A DNA stretch of 44,867 nucleotides from Burkholderia paludis (GTDB taxonomy: Bacteria; Pseudomonadota; Gammaproteobacteria; Burkholderiales; Burkholderiaceae): positions 1 through 44,867 of the forward strand of contig NZ_JPGL01000079.1 of the NCBI RefSeq assembly GCF_000732615.1, read 5' to 3'. The notes beneath the pieces are model-generated. The model was given only the letters and a program-made list of their open reading frames with translations, did not search any database and had not been told where the DNA came from. The stretch's first letter is position 1. Each line of letters begins with the position of its first letter. Of the stretch, positions 38,405-44,867 are shown piece after piece. A program made the position numbers and the translations under genes.

Positions 38405-40183
38405 TCATTGCGGGTGCGGCGTGCGGTACCGGTGCTGCTCGAACCCGCTGTCGCGCGACCACGCGCCCGCAACCGCGTCGACGTCCTGTCCGGCGAACGG
38501 CAGCACCGTATCGGGCTCGGCGCCGTGACGGTAGTTCGGCCCGGTGAACTCGGGGTCCGCCGCATAGCCGAAGTACGCGTTGCCGCTCCACACGATGTTC
38601 GCGTAGCTCCCCTGCGGATTCTTCGTCCGGAAAATCGCGCCGCTGTCGGATGCGTTGTAGAAGCGGTTGCCCGTCACCTGGAACGCGTTCGCATAACTGA
38701 GGTTTTCGACGATCGGGGTCACGAGGCCCGGCGTGCGCGTGATCACGACGTTGTCGCGCACGACGGAATCGGCCGATCCCGCCGCCGAGACGATCCGCCG
38801 CCGGTCGTTCAGGCTCAGGTTGTGCTCGACGAGCGCGCCGGTCTCCTGCGCGACGTGGCCCAGGCCGTCGGATCCGCATCCGCAGAACAGCATCAGGCCG
38901 CCGTCGTTGTCGTGGCTGAAGTTCGCGACGACGCGCGTGTTGCGCGTGCCGAGATCGGCGTCGAACGCCATCGCGTCGCCGGCCTCGATGTTGTTCTGCA
39001 GCCGCACGCCGTTGACTTCGTTGTACTGAAACAGCGCATCGTCCGTGTTGATCGCCCATGCGCCGGCGCTGTTGCCCGGCGCGCGCATCCAGATGTCGTA
39101 CAGGTGATTCGCCTCGACCTTCGGCGCGGTGGCCGTGCGCACGATGATGCCGTCGCCGCCGACGTTGTGGATCAGGTTGTTGCGCAGCACGACGCGCGTC
39201 ATCGGGAAGTAGTCCGACGCCGCCTGCGTGGCCGGATCCGTCAGGTAGGCCGGATTGCCCTTGTACGGCGGATAGTCGCCGCACGGCGCGCCGCCCTCGC
39301 GGCACATCCACGCCGACCGGGTCGACAACGCGACCGCGTCGACGTTGTAGATCTCGCTGTTCTCGACCGTGATGTCGTCGAAGCCGGTCGGCTTCTCCTT
39401 CTTGCCGACCACCTCGTTGTCGCGCGTCACTTCGAACAGCATCCCGCCGGTGGTCTTGTACGAACCCACCGTGTTGCTCGCGACGTCCTTCAGATAGCCG
39501 CGCACGTGATGCACGTACACGTCGTCGACGTGATAGTGGCTGCCCGTGCCGTAGTCCTCGAGCCGCACATACAGCCCGAGGCGCCCGCCGGGCGTCGTCG
39601 CGTCGTTGGTCAGTTCGAGCGAGCGGATCTCCCAGTACCGGGTGTTGTAGAGATAGAGCGCCGCGCGGTTCACCGTCGGGTTGTCCGACCGGCACAGCGA
39701 GTAGTAGGCGCTGAACCCGCTGGGCGTCTTGTGCTGCTCGGTGATCGACTGGTCGGGATCGGCCGCCGTGTCCGCGCAGCCGGCCGCGATGACGGGGCGC
39801 GGCGCCTGCGGATCGCCGTACGCGTCGACGACGATCGGTGCGCCGGCCGCGCCGGTGCTGCCCGCTGCGGGCGTGAAGCTGCCGTTGCACGTCGTGCCGC
39901 GCTTGAAGCGCACGTGCATGCCGGGCGTCAGCACGATACGGTTCAGCGACGCGAGATCGCGAACCGGATTCGCCTCCGTGCCGGCCGGCGCGGCCGGTGC
40001 CGCCGCGTTCGTCCCGGCCGAGCAGTCGACGTACAGCGTGCCGGGCGGCGCGTCGGCCGCCTGTCCGCCCGCCCGCGCGGCGGCCAGTTGCTGCCCGGCT
40101 GCCGCGCCGTCCGCCGATTCCCCGCCGCCGCATGCCGCAAGCGCGCCGATCAGCGGCGCCGCGACCATCTTCCAGTGTTTCAA
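38405..40183 (-). CDS. Parallel beta-helix lipoprotein, possible polysaccharide lyase or hydrolase
   Basis: An exported lipoprotein of 592 residues. With TTG 40183 as start, the N-terminus is MKHWKMVAAPLIGALAAC, with the lipobox LAAC and Cys18. The body is a right-handed parallel beta-helix: repeated units such as FDDITVENSEIYNV, TRVVLRNNLIHNVGGDGIIVRT, VVANFSHDNDGG, LVEHNLSLN and FQVTGNRFYNA. The opening GTLYVDCSAGTN...NPVRDLASLNRI and MHVRFKRGTTCNG is typical of pectate-lyase-like and GH proteins. TTG follows AGGAG by 7 bases and lies directly after the dgoK stop; ATG 40207 is an in-frame alternative. Substrate unknown. Confidence 0.85.
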   Translation of the reverse strand: MKHWKMVAAPLIGALAACGGGESADGAAAGQQLAAARAGGQAADAPPGTLYVDCSAGTNAAAPAAPAGTEANPVRDLASLNRIVLTPGMHVRFKRGTTCNGSFTPAAGSTGAAGAPIVVDAYGDPQAPRPVIAAGCADTAADPDQSITEQHKTPSGFSAYYSLCRSDNPTVNRAALYLYNTRYWEIRSLELTNDATTPGGRLGLYVRLEDYGTGSHYHVDDVYVHHVRGYLKDVASNTVGSYKTTGGMLFEVTRDNEVVGKKEKPTGFDDITVENSEIYNVDAVALSTRSAWMCREGGAPCGDYPPYKGNPAYLTDPATQAASDYFPMTRVVLRNNLIHNVGGDGIIVRTATAPKVEANHLYDIWMRAPGNSAGAWAINTDDALFQYNEVNGVRLQNNIEAGDAMAFDADLGTRNTRVVANFSHDNDGGLMLFCGCGSDGLGHVAQETGALVEHNLSLNDRRRIVSAAGSADSVVRDNVVITRTPGLVTPIVENLSYANAFQVTGNRFYNASDSGAIFRTKNPQGSYANIVWSGNAYFGYAADPEFTGPNYRHGAEPDTVLPFAGQDVDAVAGAWSRDSGFEQHRYRTPHPQ

Positions 40184-40185
40184 GG

Positions 40186-41316
40186 TCAGTCTCCTGAAAT
40201 ATTGCATTCGCGATCCCGCGCCGGGTCGACCGCAGGTCGATCCGCGCGCCGGCCGCCCGTTCCGGCCACCGCTTCGTCGAGACGATGCGGCGCCCCCTCC
40301 TCGCCCGCCGCGGGCAACAGGCCCGCCCGCTCGGCCAGCGTCCACAGGCCGGCTGCCGCCGCTCCGTCGATCGTGTCGACGGGCGGCCAGCCGATCAGCC
40401 ACGTCGCATGCCGGTAGCGCGCGCACAGCGCGGCGTCGCCGATCAGCATCGGCCCCGGCGCATCGGCATGCGCCGCGCCGGCCGGCCCGCCGTCTTCCGC
40501 GGCCAGCCCCGCGAGTTCATGACCGATCAGCACGCCGGACAGGTAGTCGGCCTGTTCGTCGGCCGCCAGCTCGCCGGCCAGCAGCCGCGCGCGCGAACCG
40601 AAGATCGTCGCGAGCAGCCCCGCCGCGTGGCCCGCCTGCGCGGCGCGCACGCCACGCTCGAAGGCCGTGCGCGCGAACCCGGCGGACGGTCGCATCGTGC
40701 GGCCGAGCAGGCTGTGCGTACACAGCAGCGCATACAGTTCGCCCGTCATGAAGGTGCGAAAGCGCTCGATACGCGAGCCGCGCACGGCCACCCATTTCGA
40801 GTGCGTGCCCGGCAGGCCGAACCACCGCAGCGTCTCCGCCCCGTGCGTCGCGCCGCCCGCCTGCAGCGCGCCGACGATCTGCGTCTCCTCGCCGCGCATC
40901 ACGTTCGCGAGCTCGCCGCGCTGCATCAGCCCCGGCACAATGTGCACGGTCGTCCCGCGCCGCGCACGCACCGTCTGCAGCGACGCGCCGAGCCGCGCCG
41001 CGTCGATCGGCACGTCCGCGTATGGCGCCTCGCGCCAGCCCTGCGCACTGCCGACCATGCCCGCCGCGACGACCGGCAGCGCCGGCCACGCATCGAGCCA
41101 TGCGCCGCACACGTCCTCGAACGCCGCGTCGCAGGCATGCGCGATCGGGACGCCCGCGCCGCCGATCTGCATCACGCCCTTCGCCGCGCCCCGCTCGTCC
41201 AGCACGGTATGGGCGCTCGCCATCAGGTACGCGCGCAGCGACGTGGTGCCCCAGTCGAGCGCGATCAGGCGCGGCAACGGCGCTCGTCCATCGGGCCGTG
41301 GTGTTGCCTCTTGCAT
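40186..41316 (-). CDS. dgoK: 2-dehydro-3-deoxygalactonokinase
   Basis: DgoK phosphorylates 2-keto-3-deoxygalactonate with ATP to the 6-phosphate in the De Ley-Doudoroff galactose/galactonate route. The 376-residue protein begins with the sugar-kinase phosphate loop LIALDWGTTSLRAYL and has VVAAGMVGSAQGWREAPYADVP, RGEETQIVGAL, LRWFGLPGTHSKWV and FMTGELYALLCTHSLL, the pattern of the DgoK family. AGAGGA precedes ATG 41316. It is 49 bases after the porin on the same strand, and its stop is followed almost at once by the lipoprotein start (TGACCTTG), so the three form an operon. The partner aldolase (dgoA) is not in the window. Confidence 0.93.
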   Translation of the reverse strand: MQEATPRPDGRAPLPRLIALDWGTTSLRAYLMASAHTVLDERGAAKGVMQIGGAGVPIAHACDAAFEDVCGAWLDAWPALPVVAAGMVGSAQGWREAPYADVPIDAARLGASLQTVRARRGTTVHIVPGLMQRGELANVMRGEETQIVGALQAGGATHGAETLRWFGLPGTHSKWVAVRGSRIERFRTFMTGELYALLCTHSLLGRTMRPSAGFARTAFERGVRAAQAGHAAGLLATIFGSRARLLAGELAADEQADYLSGVLIGHELAGLAAEDGGPAGAAHADAPGPMLIGDAALCARYRHATWLIGWPPVDTIDGAAAAGLWTLAERAGLLPAAGEEGAPHRLDEAVAGTGGRRADRPAVDPARDRECNISGD

Positions 41317-41365
41317 AGGATTCCTCTTTTTCAGGGTTGACGTGAGCCGCGTTGCCGCCGCGATA

Positions 41366-42487
41366 TCAGAAGAGCGTCTCGATACCCGCATAGACGCCCG
41401 TCTGCCTGTGCCCCGGCAGCGGCGACGCACCGAGTCCGTTGCCGTTGCCGAGCCCCGGCGACTGCGGGTTCACGCCCAGGTTCGCGTTCGCGCTGTTGAA
41501 CACGTGCGCGGCCGTCGCGTACAGGAACGTGCGCTTCGACAGGTCGTACATCGCGCCGAGGCCGACGATCGTCGAACGCCCTTCGCCGCTGTGGTCGGCG
41601 GTCCACTGGCCGGCGTCGATCTTCATCGAATAGACGGCGCTCTGCAGATGCAGGAACGGCGTCGCGTCGTACGTCACGCCGCCCCAGTAGTAGTTCGCGG
41701 TGCGCGACAGGCCGGCCGGCGTATCGGGCGCGCTGTAGCGCGTATAGCCGAGCTGCACCAGCGCGGGGCCGAAACGGTTGCGCACGCCGATGAAGGCTTC
41801 CTGGGACGCGGTGAACAGGTTGTCCTCGCGGCCGTACTGGTTGCGGATCTCGTTCCAGATGGCGCGCACCTCGAAGCCGCCGTGCGTGTAGGCGAGCGTC
41901 GCGCCGTCCGAGAGCCCCGTCGCGTTCACGTTGTTCGGCGAGCCGCGCAGCCAGCCGTTCGAGCTGTTGCCGAGGTTTGCCTGCAGCGCGAACGAGAAGC
42001 CGCCGAAGGTCGGCGATTCGTAGCGGATCCCGTTCGACAGCTTCGGGCCGTTCCGGTACGACGTCAGCGACTCGACCGAATAGTTTTCCTCGAGCAGCGG
42101 ATCGTACGACCAGATGTAGCTGTTGATGAACGAGCCCTGCCCGAGCCGCAGGAAGCCGTAGCGCTCGTTCCTGAACCCGACCCACGCGCCGCGCTGGAAC
42201 AGCACGCCGCCGCTGTAGTTGCCGTTGGCCGCGTTGATCGCCGATTCGAGCCAGAACACGGCCTGGTTGCCGCCGCCGAGATCCTCCTTGCCCGTCAGGC
42301 CCAGGATGCTGGTCCCCCAGTCGTTGCCTTCCGAGAATCGCGAACCCGTCGAATGCGCGCCGTTCTGCACGCCGCTCAGGTACTGCACGTCGCCGCCGAC
42401 GCGCCCCCACACCGTGACGCTCGATTCGGCCTGCGCCGCCGCCGGCACCGCCAGTGCCAGCGCCGCGATCCACCCATACTGTCGCAT
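41366..42487 (-). CDS. Gram-negative trimeric porin of the sugar locus
   Basis: An outer-membrane porin of 373 residues. The signal peptide is MRQYGWIAALALAVPAAAQA and the mature protein starts ESSVTVWGRVGGDVQYLSGVQ. It ends in YAGIETLF with the C-terminal Phe. GGAGGAG lies 8 bases before ATG 42487, a very strong site. It is a clear paralogue of the porin at 19989-21104: shared stretches include GGDVQY, SEG-DWG, YDPLLEEN, LSNGIRY, YSAPDTPAGLS, MYDLSKRTFLY and NPQSPGLG. It is the first gene of the porin-dgoK-lipoprotein operon and carries a LacI-type operator at its promoter. Confidence 0.94.
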   Translation of the reverse strand: MRQYGWIAALALAVPAAAQAESSVTVWGRVGGDVQYLSGVQNGAHSTGSRFSEGNDWGTSILGLTGKEDLGGGNQAVFWLESAINAANGNYSGGVLFQRGAWVGFRNERYGFLRLGQGSFINSYIWSYDPLLEENYSVESLTSYRNGPKLSNGIRYESPTFGGFSFALQANLGNSSNGWLRGSPNNVNATGLSDGATLAYTHGGFEVRAIWNEIRNQYGREDNLFTASQEAFIGVRNRFGPALVQLGYTRYSAPDTPAGLSRTANYYWGGVTYDATPFLHLQSAVYSMKIDAGQWTADHSGEGRSTIVGLGAMYDLSKRTFLYATAAHVFNSANANLGVNPQSPGLGNGNGLGASPLPGHRQTGVYAGIETLF

Positions 42488-42527
42488 CAAGATCTCCTCC
42501 TGTTTTTCGTTCACGCCCTGTCGAAAT

Positions 42528-42543
42528 GGGAAAACGCTTTCCC
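42528..42543. promoter_or_regulatory. LacI-family operator O1 (porin side)
   Basis: GGGAAAACGCTTTCCC is a near-perfect palindrome centred on CG, the classic LacI/GalR-family operator form, 41 bases upstream of the porin start. It should be bound by the divergently encoded LacI regulator. Confidence 0.75.
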
Positions 42544-42614
42544 TCAACGGCAAAAAAATTTCGCGGCGGTTGTCGTGCGTCGTTTTCCGTCGAATGTCGT
42601 CCGGAATGCGCGCG

Positions 42615-42626
42615 TGCTATGCTCGC
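42615..42626 (+). repeat. Direct repeat TGCTATGCTCGC, copy 1
   Basis: The 12-base TGCTATGCTCGC occurs here and again at 42764-42775. Both copies contain TGCTATGCT, which fits an extended -10 (TGN-TATGCT), so they may be two promoters for the regulator gene. Confidence 0.35.
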
Positions 42627-42631
42627 GAAAA

Positions 42632-42647
42632 GGGAAAGCGTTTTCAT
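42632..42647. promoter_or_regulatory. LacI-family operator O2 (regulator side)
   Basis: GGGAAAGCGTTTTCAT is the second LacI-type site. It lies 104 bases, centre to centre, from O1, close to ten helical turns, and just downstream of a possible -10 for the regulator. The two sites could be joined in a repression loop. Confidence 0.7.
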
Positions 42648-42763
42648 TGTCGACGCGCGATCGCGCTTTTTCAAGGGAATTCTGGCGCCCCAAGGGATAC
42701 TACCGAGTCCGATCGCGCGGCACGCGACCCCGTGCGCCGCGCGACCGCCGCCGTCGGCGCGCA

Positions 42764-42775
42764 TGCTATGCTCGC
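42764..42775 (+). repeat. Direct repeat TGCTATGCTCGC, copy 2
   Basis: Second copy of the 12-base repeat, 149 bases from the first and 30 bases before the regulator start. As an extended -10 it would give a very short leader for the GTG at 42806. Confidence 0.35.
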
Positions 42776-42805
42776 CGGCAAAACGCACTGACACTCACTT
42801 TCATC

Positions 42806-43801
42806 GTGGCCAAGATCAACGAAGTCGCCGCTGCCGCAGGCGTCTCCATCGGAACCGTCTCGAAGTTCATCAACAAGACGAAGCGCTTCTCGCCCGACGT
42901 CGAGCGCCGCATCGCCGAGGCGATCGATCAGCTCGGCTACGAGTCGAACCCGCTCGCGCGCTCGATGGCCACCGGCCAGACGGGCGCGGTCGGCGTCGTG
43001 ATCCAGGATATTCTCAACCCGTACTTCACCGCGATGGTCAAGGGCGTCAACCGGATCGCGCAGCGCAACGATTTCGTCGTCCTGATCGTCGACGCCGACG
43101 AGAACCGCAAGGGCGAACGCCCCGCGCTGACGAAGCTGAGCCGCCGCGTCGACGGGCTGATCCTGAACACCAGCATGCCCGACGACGACCTGCGCTGGAC
43201 CGCGAGCCTCGGCAAGCCGGTGGTCGCGGTCGGCTCCGCGCCGCGCGACGGCCTGCTCACGCTGTACTCCGATCCGGTGCGCGCGGGCGAGATGCTCGCG
43301 CAGCACCTGCTGATGGAGAAATACCAGCGCTTCGCGTACATCAGCCTGCCGAACGCGCGCGGCGACGACGAACGCCGCGCCGGCGCCGAGCAGGTGCTCG
43401 CGCGCGCGGGGCTGCCGCTGCGCACCTTCAGCGTGCCGCGCGCGACCGTCGCCGACGGCGAGCGCGTGTGCGCATCGGTGATGCTGTCGGCCGAGCCGCC
43501 CGATGCGGTGATCTGCTACAACGACATGATCGCGGCCGGTTTCATCAAGGAGGCCGAACGGCTCGGCATCGCGATCCCGCACGACGTCGCCGTGTGCGGC
43601 TTCGACAATCTCGAACTCGGCAAGCTCACGTCGCCCACGCTGACGTCGATCGACACCGAGACCGAGCGCGCCGGCGAAGTCGCGATGACGACGCTGCTCG
43701 ACGCGCTCGCGGGCAAGTCGCCCGCCGCGCACGCGATGCTCGACGCGCGGCTCGTCGTGCGCGAATCGACGGTGCGGCCGCGCGAACCGCGCCGCCGCTA
43801 G
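42806..43801 (+). CDS. LacI-family transcriptional regulator
   Basis: A 331-residue repressor of a sugar operon. The N-terminal helix-turn-helix reads AKINEVAAAAGVSIGTVSKFINKTKRFSPDVERRIAEAI, and the hinge YESNPLARSMATGQT follows. The rest is a periplasmic-binding-protein-like sensor (GVVIQDILNPYFTAMVKGV, PDAVICYNDMIAAGFIKEAERLGI, VAVCGFDNLELGKLTSPTLTSI). I take GTG 42806 as start because the HTH begins two residues later; no good ribosome-binding site precedes it. It is divergent from the porin-dgoK operon and convergent with the SMP-30 gene, sharing a CTAG at the two stops. The ligand is probably galactose or a related acid. Confidence 0.93.
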   Translation: MAKINEVAAAAGVSIGTVSKFINKTKRFSPDVERRIAEAIDQLGYESNPLARSMATGQTGAVGVVIQDILNPYFTAMVKGVNRIAQRNDFVVLIVDADENRKGERPALTKLSRRVDGLILNTSMPDDDLRWTASLGKPVVAVGSAPRDGLLTLYSDPVRAGEMLAQHLLMEKYQRFAYISLPNARGDDERRAGAEQVLARAGLPLRTFSVPRATVADGERVCASVMLSAEPPDAVICYNDMIAAGFIKEAERLGIAIPHDVAVCGFDNLELGKLTSPTLTSIDTETERAGEVAMTTLLDALAGKSPAAHAMLDARLVVRESTVRPREPRRR

Positions 43802-44703
43802 GCGCAACGCGACGCAACCGCCTCCCCCAGCCACGCGCGCGCGACGCGATGCGGCCCGAGCCCGGCCACGCCCGGGCGCGTCTCGAACAGGCTGCCCGCG
43901 AGCGGCCCGCGCAGCAGCCCGTCCGCGCTCACGTTGACCGACGCCGACGTGACGAACAGCGTCGCGCGATCGGCGCCGCCGAACGCGACGCTGGTCGGCC
44001 GCTGCACGGGCATCTCGACAACCGCGTCGAGCGCGCCGTCCGGCGCGTAGCGATGCAGCCGCCAGCCGTCCCAGACCGCCGACCACACGCCGCCCTCCGC
44101 GTCGACCGCCAGCCCGTCCGGCACGCCGCGCGCGTCGCCGAGCGTCGCGAACGGCCGCGCGTTCGACACCTGCCCCGCGTCGGCGTCGAAGTCGTACGCG
44201 AGGATCGTGCGGCGGCCGGAATCCGTCACGTACATCGTCGCGCCGTCCGGGCTCCAGCCCATGCCGTTCGCGCACGCGAAGCCGGCCGCCGCGACGCGCG
44301 ACGCACGGGCGTGCTCGAAGCAATGCAGATCGCCCGGGCCGTCGCCGTCGTCGGCCATCGTGCCGACCCAGAAGCGGCCGCGCGCATCGACCGCGCCGTC
44401 GTTGTAGCGCAGCGACGGCCGCGCGTGCGCGGCGTCGGCCAGCCGTTCGAGCGTGCCGTGCGCGGGTTCGAACAGGTGCAGGCCGCTCTTCAGCGCGACG
44501 AGCAGCCGCCCGTCGTCGACGCCCGCCACACAGCCGGCCAGCTCCGGCAGCAGCCAGAAGCCCGTCTGCCCCTGGCCGGGCGTATGGCGGTAGAGCGCGG
44601 TGCGCTTGATGTCGATCCAGTAGAGCGACGCCGAGCGTTCGCACCAGAGCGGGCCCTCACCCAGGATCGCGTTCGCGCCCTGTACCAGTTTCACTGTCGT
44701 CAT
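43798..44703 (-). CDS. SMP-30/gluconolactonase-family sugar lactonase
   Basis: A six-bladed beta-propeller lactonase of 301 residues that opens sugar-acid lactones (galactono-, arabino- or glucono-lactone) with one divalent metal. The probable ligands are E16 in GEGPLW, N146 in ANGMGWSPD and D196 in PDGLAVD, with N101 in RYNDGAVD at the substrate site. Motifs YWIDIKRTALYRH, GRFWVGTM and YVTDSGRRTI are typical. Stop codons of this gene (43798-43800) and of the LacI gene overlap in one CTAG. ATG 44703 begins MTTVKLV. It follows the ABC ATPase on the same strand after a short hairpin-containing gap. Confidence 0.93.
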   Translation of the reverse strand: MTTVKLVQGANAILGEGPLWCERSASLYWIDIKRTALYRHTPGQGQTGFWLLPELAGCVAGVDDGRLLVALKSGLHLFEPAHGTLERLADAAHARPSLRYNDGAVDARGRFWVGTMADDGDGPGDLHCFEHARASRVAAAGFACANGMGWSPDGATMYVTDSGRRTILAYDFDADAGQVSNARPFATLGDARGVPDGLAVDAEGGVWSAVWDGWRLHRYAPDGALDAVVEMPVQRPTSVAFGGADRATLFVTSASVNVSADGLLRGPLAGSLFETRPGVAGLGPHRVARAWLGEAVASRCA

Positions 44704-44731
44704 CGAAATTCGGTGTTATGCATGCGTTCGG

Positions 44732-44754
44732 CCGCCCGCCGATGCGGCGGGCGG
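44732..44754 (-). promoter_or_regulatory. Intercistronic hairpin, ABC ATPase / SMP-30
   Basis: CCGCCCGCCG and CGGCGGGCGG are perfect 10-bp arms around ATG, in the 72-base gap between the ATPase stop and the lactonase start. It could be a partial terminator or an RNA-stability element that sets the transporter/lactonase ratio. Confidence 0.45.
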
Positions 44755-44775
44755 AACCTGCCGGCCGGGCCGGAT

Positions 44776-44867
44776 TCAGAGCGCGCGGCCCGCGTCGTCG
44801 AAGAAGTGCGCGTGCCGCAGGTCGACGCGCCCGCCGACCGGCTGCCCCGCCGCGACCGCGCAGGCGG
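44776..44867 (-). CDS. ABC sugar transporter ATP-binding protein, C-terminus (partial)
   Basis: The last 29 residues of a protein that runs off the right edge: GQPVGGRVDLRHAHFFDDAGRAL then stop at 44776. This is the characteristic end of the OB-fold regulatory domain of MalK/UgpC-type ATPases (D-x-x-x-x-H-F-F-D-x-x-G-R-x-L). The gene would energise sugar uptake and lies upstream of the lactonase on the same strand. The rest of the transporter should lie just beyond the window. Confidence 0.8.
   Translation of the reverse strand, partial: ACAVAAGQPVGGRVDLRHAHFFDDAGRAL

Noticed and set aside
40667..42805. Long plus-strand extension upstream of the LacI regulator
   Set aside because: The frame is open only by GC bias; LacI homology starts at 42806 and the upstream part is antisense to dgoK and the porin.
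1..44867. CRISPR arrays, tRNA or rRNA genes, insertion sequences
   Set aside because: No regularly spaced repeats, tRNA-like cloverleaf ends, rRNA sequence or transposase motifs were seen on reading both strands.

Overview
This is high-GC DNA from a beta-proteobacterium, most likely Burkholderia sensu lato (cepacia-complex-like). That assignment rests on third-position G/C bias in every gene, OmpC-type 16-strand porins, a cyanide-insensitive-type bd oxidase, FhuA/FpvA-like TonB receptors, a stand-alone tyrosine recombinase with an unusual N-terminal region, and DUF4132 and MocR genes. It is an inference, because no rRNA or other marker gene is present. No tRNA, rRNA, CRISPR array, insertion sequence or prophage was seen.

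Layout. 1-3.6 kb is housekeeping: the end of an upstream gene, a 51-residue membrane protein, trpS, a VOC/glyoxalase protein, an SMI1/KNR4 protein and a bestrophin. 3.7-10.9 kb is a respiration and molybdenum-cofactor block: cydAB (minus strand) divergent from fdhD-moeA-moaA-moaE-moaD. 10.9-14.3 kb is an oxygenase locus: an AraC-type regulator divergent from a [2Fe-2S]-ferredoxin/FNR fusion reductase and an AlkB/XylM-type membrane hydroxylase. 14.3-16.3 kb is an irregular patch with a broken carboxymuconolactone-decarboxylase remnant and an acyltransferase-3 gene of lower GC. 16.3-22.1 kb looks like a complete N-acetylmuramic acid (MurNAc) uptake locus: GntR/UTRA regulator and murQ on the minus strand; PTS EIIBC (MurP-like), a porin and a secreted hydrolase-like protein on the plus strand. 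22.3-28.1 kb holds two TonB-dependent siderophore receptors around an AraC regulator; only the first has a visible Fur box. 28.2-38.2 kb is mixed: a MocR regulator whose PLP-binding Asp is replaced by Asn, a DUF4132 protein, an exported unknown protein, TfoX-N, a lone tyrosine recombinase, an exported TPR protein, a small membrane protein and a universal stress protein. 38.4-44.9 kb is a sugar (probably galactose/galactonate) locus: a LacI regulator divergent from porin-dgoK-parallel-beta-helix lipoprotein, then an SMP-30 lactonase and the end of an ABC sugar-transporter ATPase.

How the parts may work together. In the MurNAc locus the porin would admit amino sugar, the EIIBC would import it as MurNAc-6-phosphate, and MurQ would cleave the lactyl ether to GlcNAc-6-phosphate. 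The regulator would act at ATTGG-type operators in the divergent intergenic region. The sugar locus has the parts of a De Ley-Doudoroff-like route (outer-membrane entry, ABC uptake, lactonase, 2-keto-3-deoxygalactonate kinase), with two LacI-family operators one looping distance apart. The two loci carry clearly paralogous porins. The strongest candidates for something undescribed are the GntR-controlled MurNAc locus with its own porin and exported hydrolase-like protein, and the XylMA-like two-component hydroxylase.
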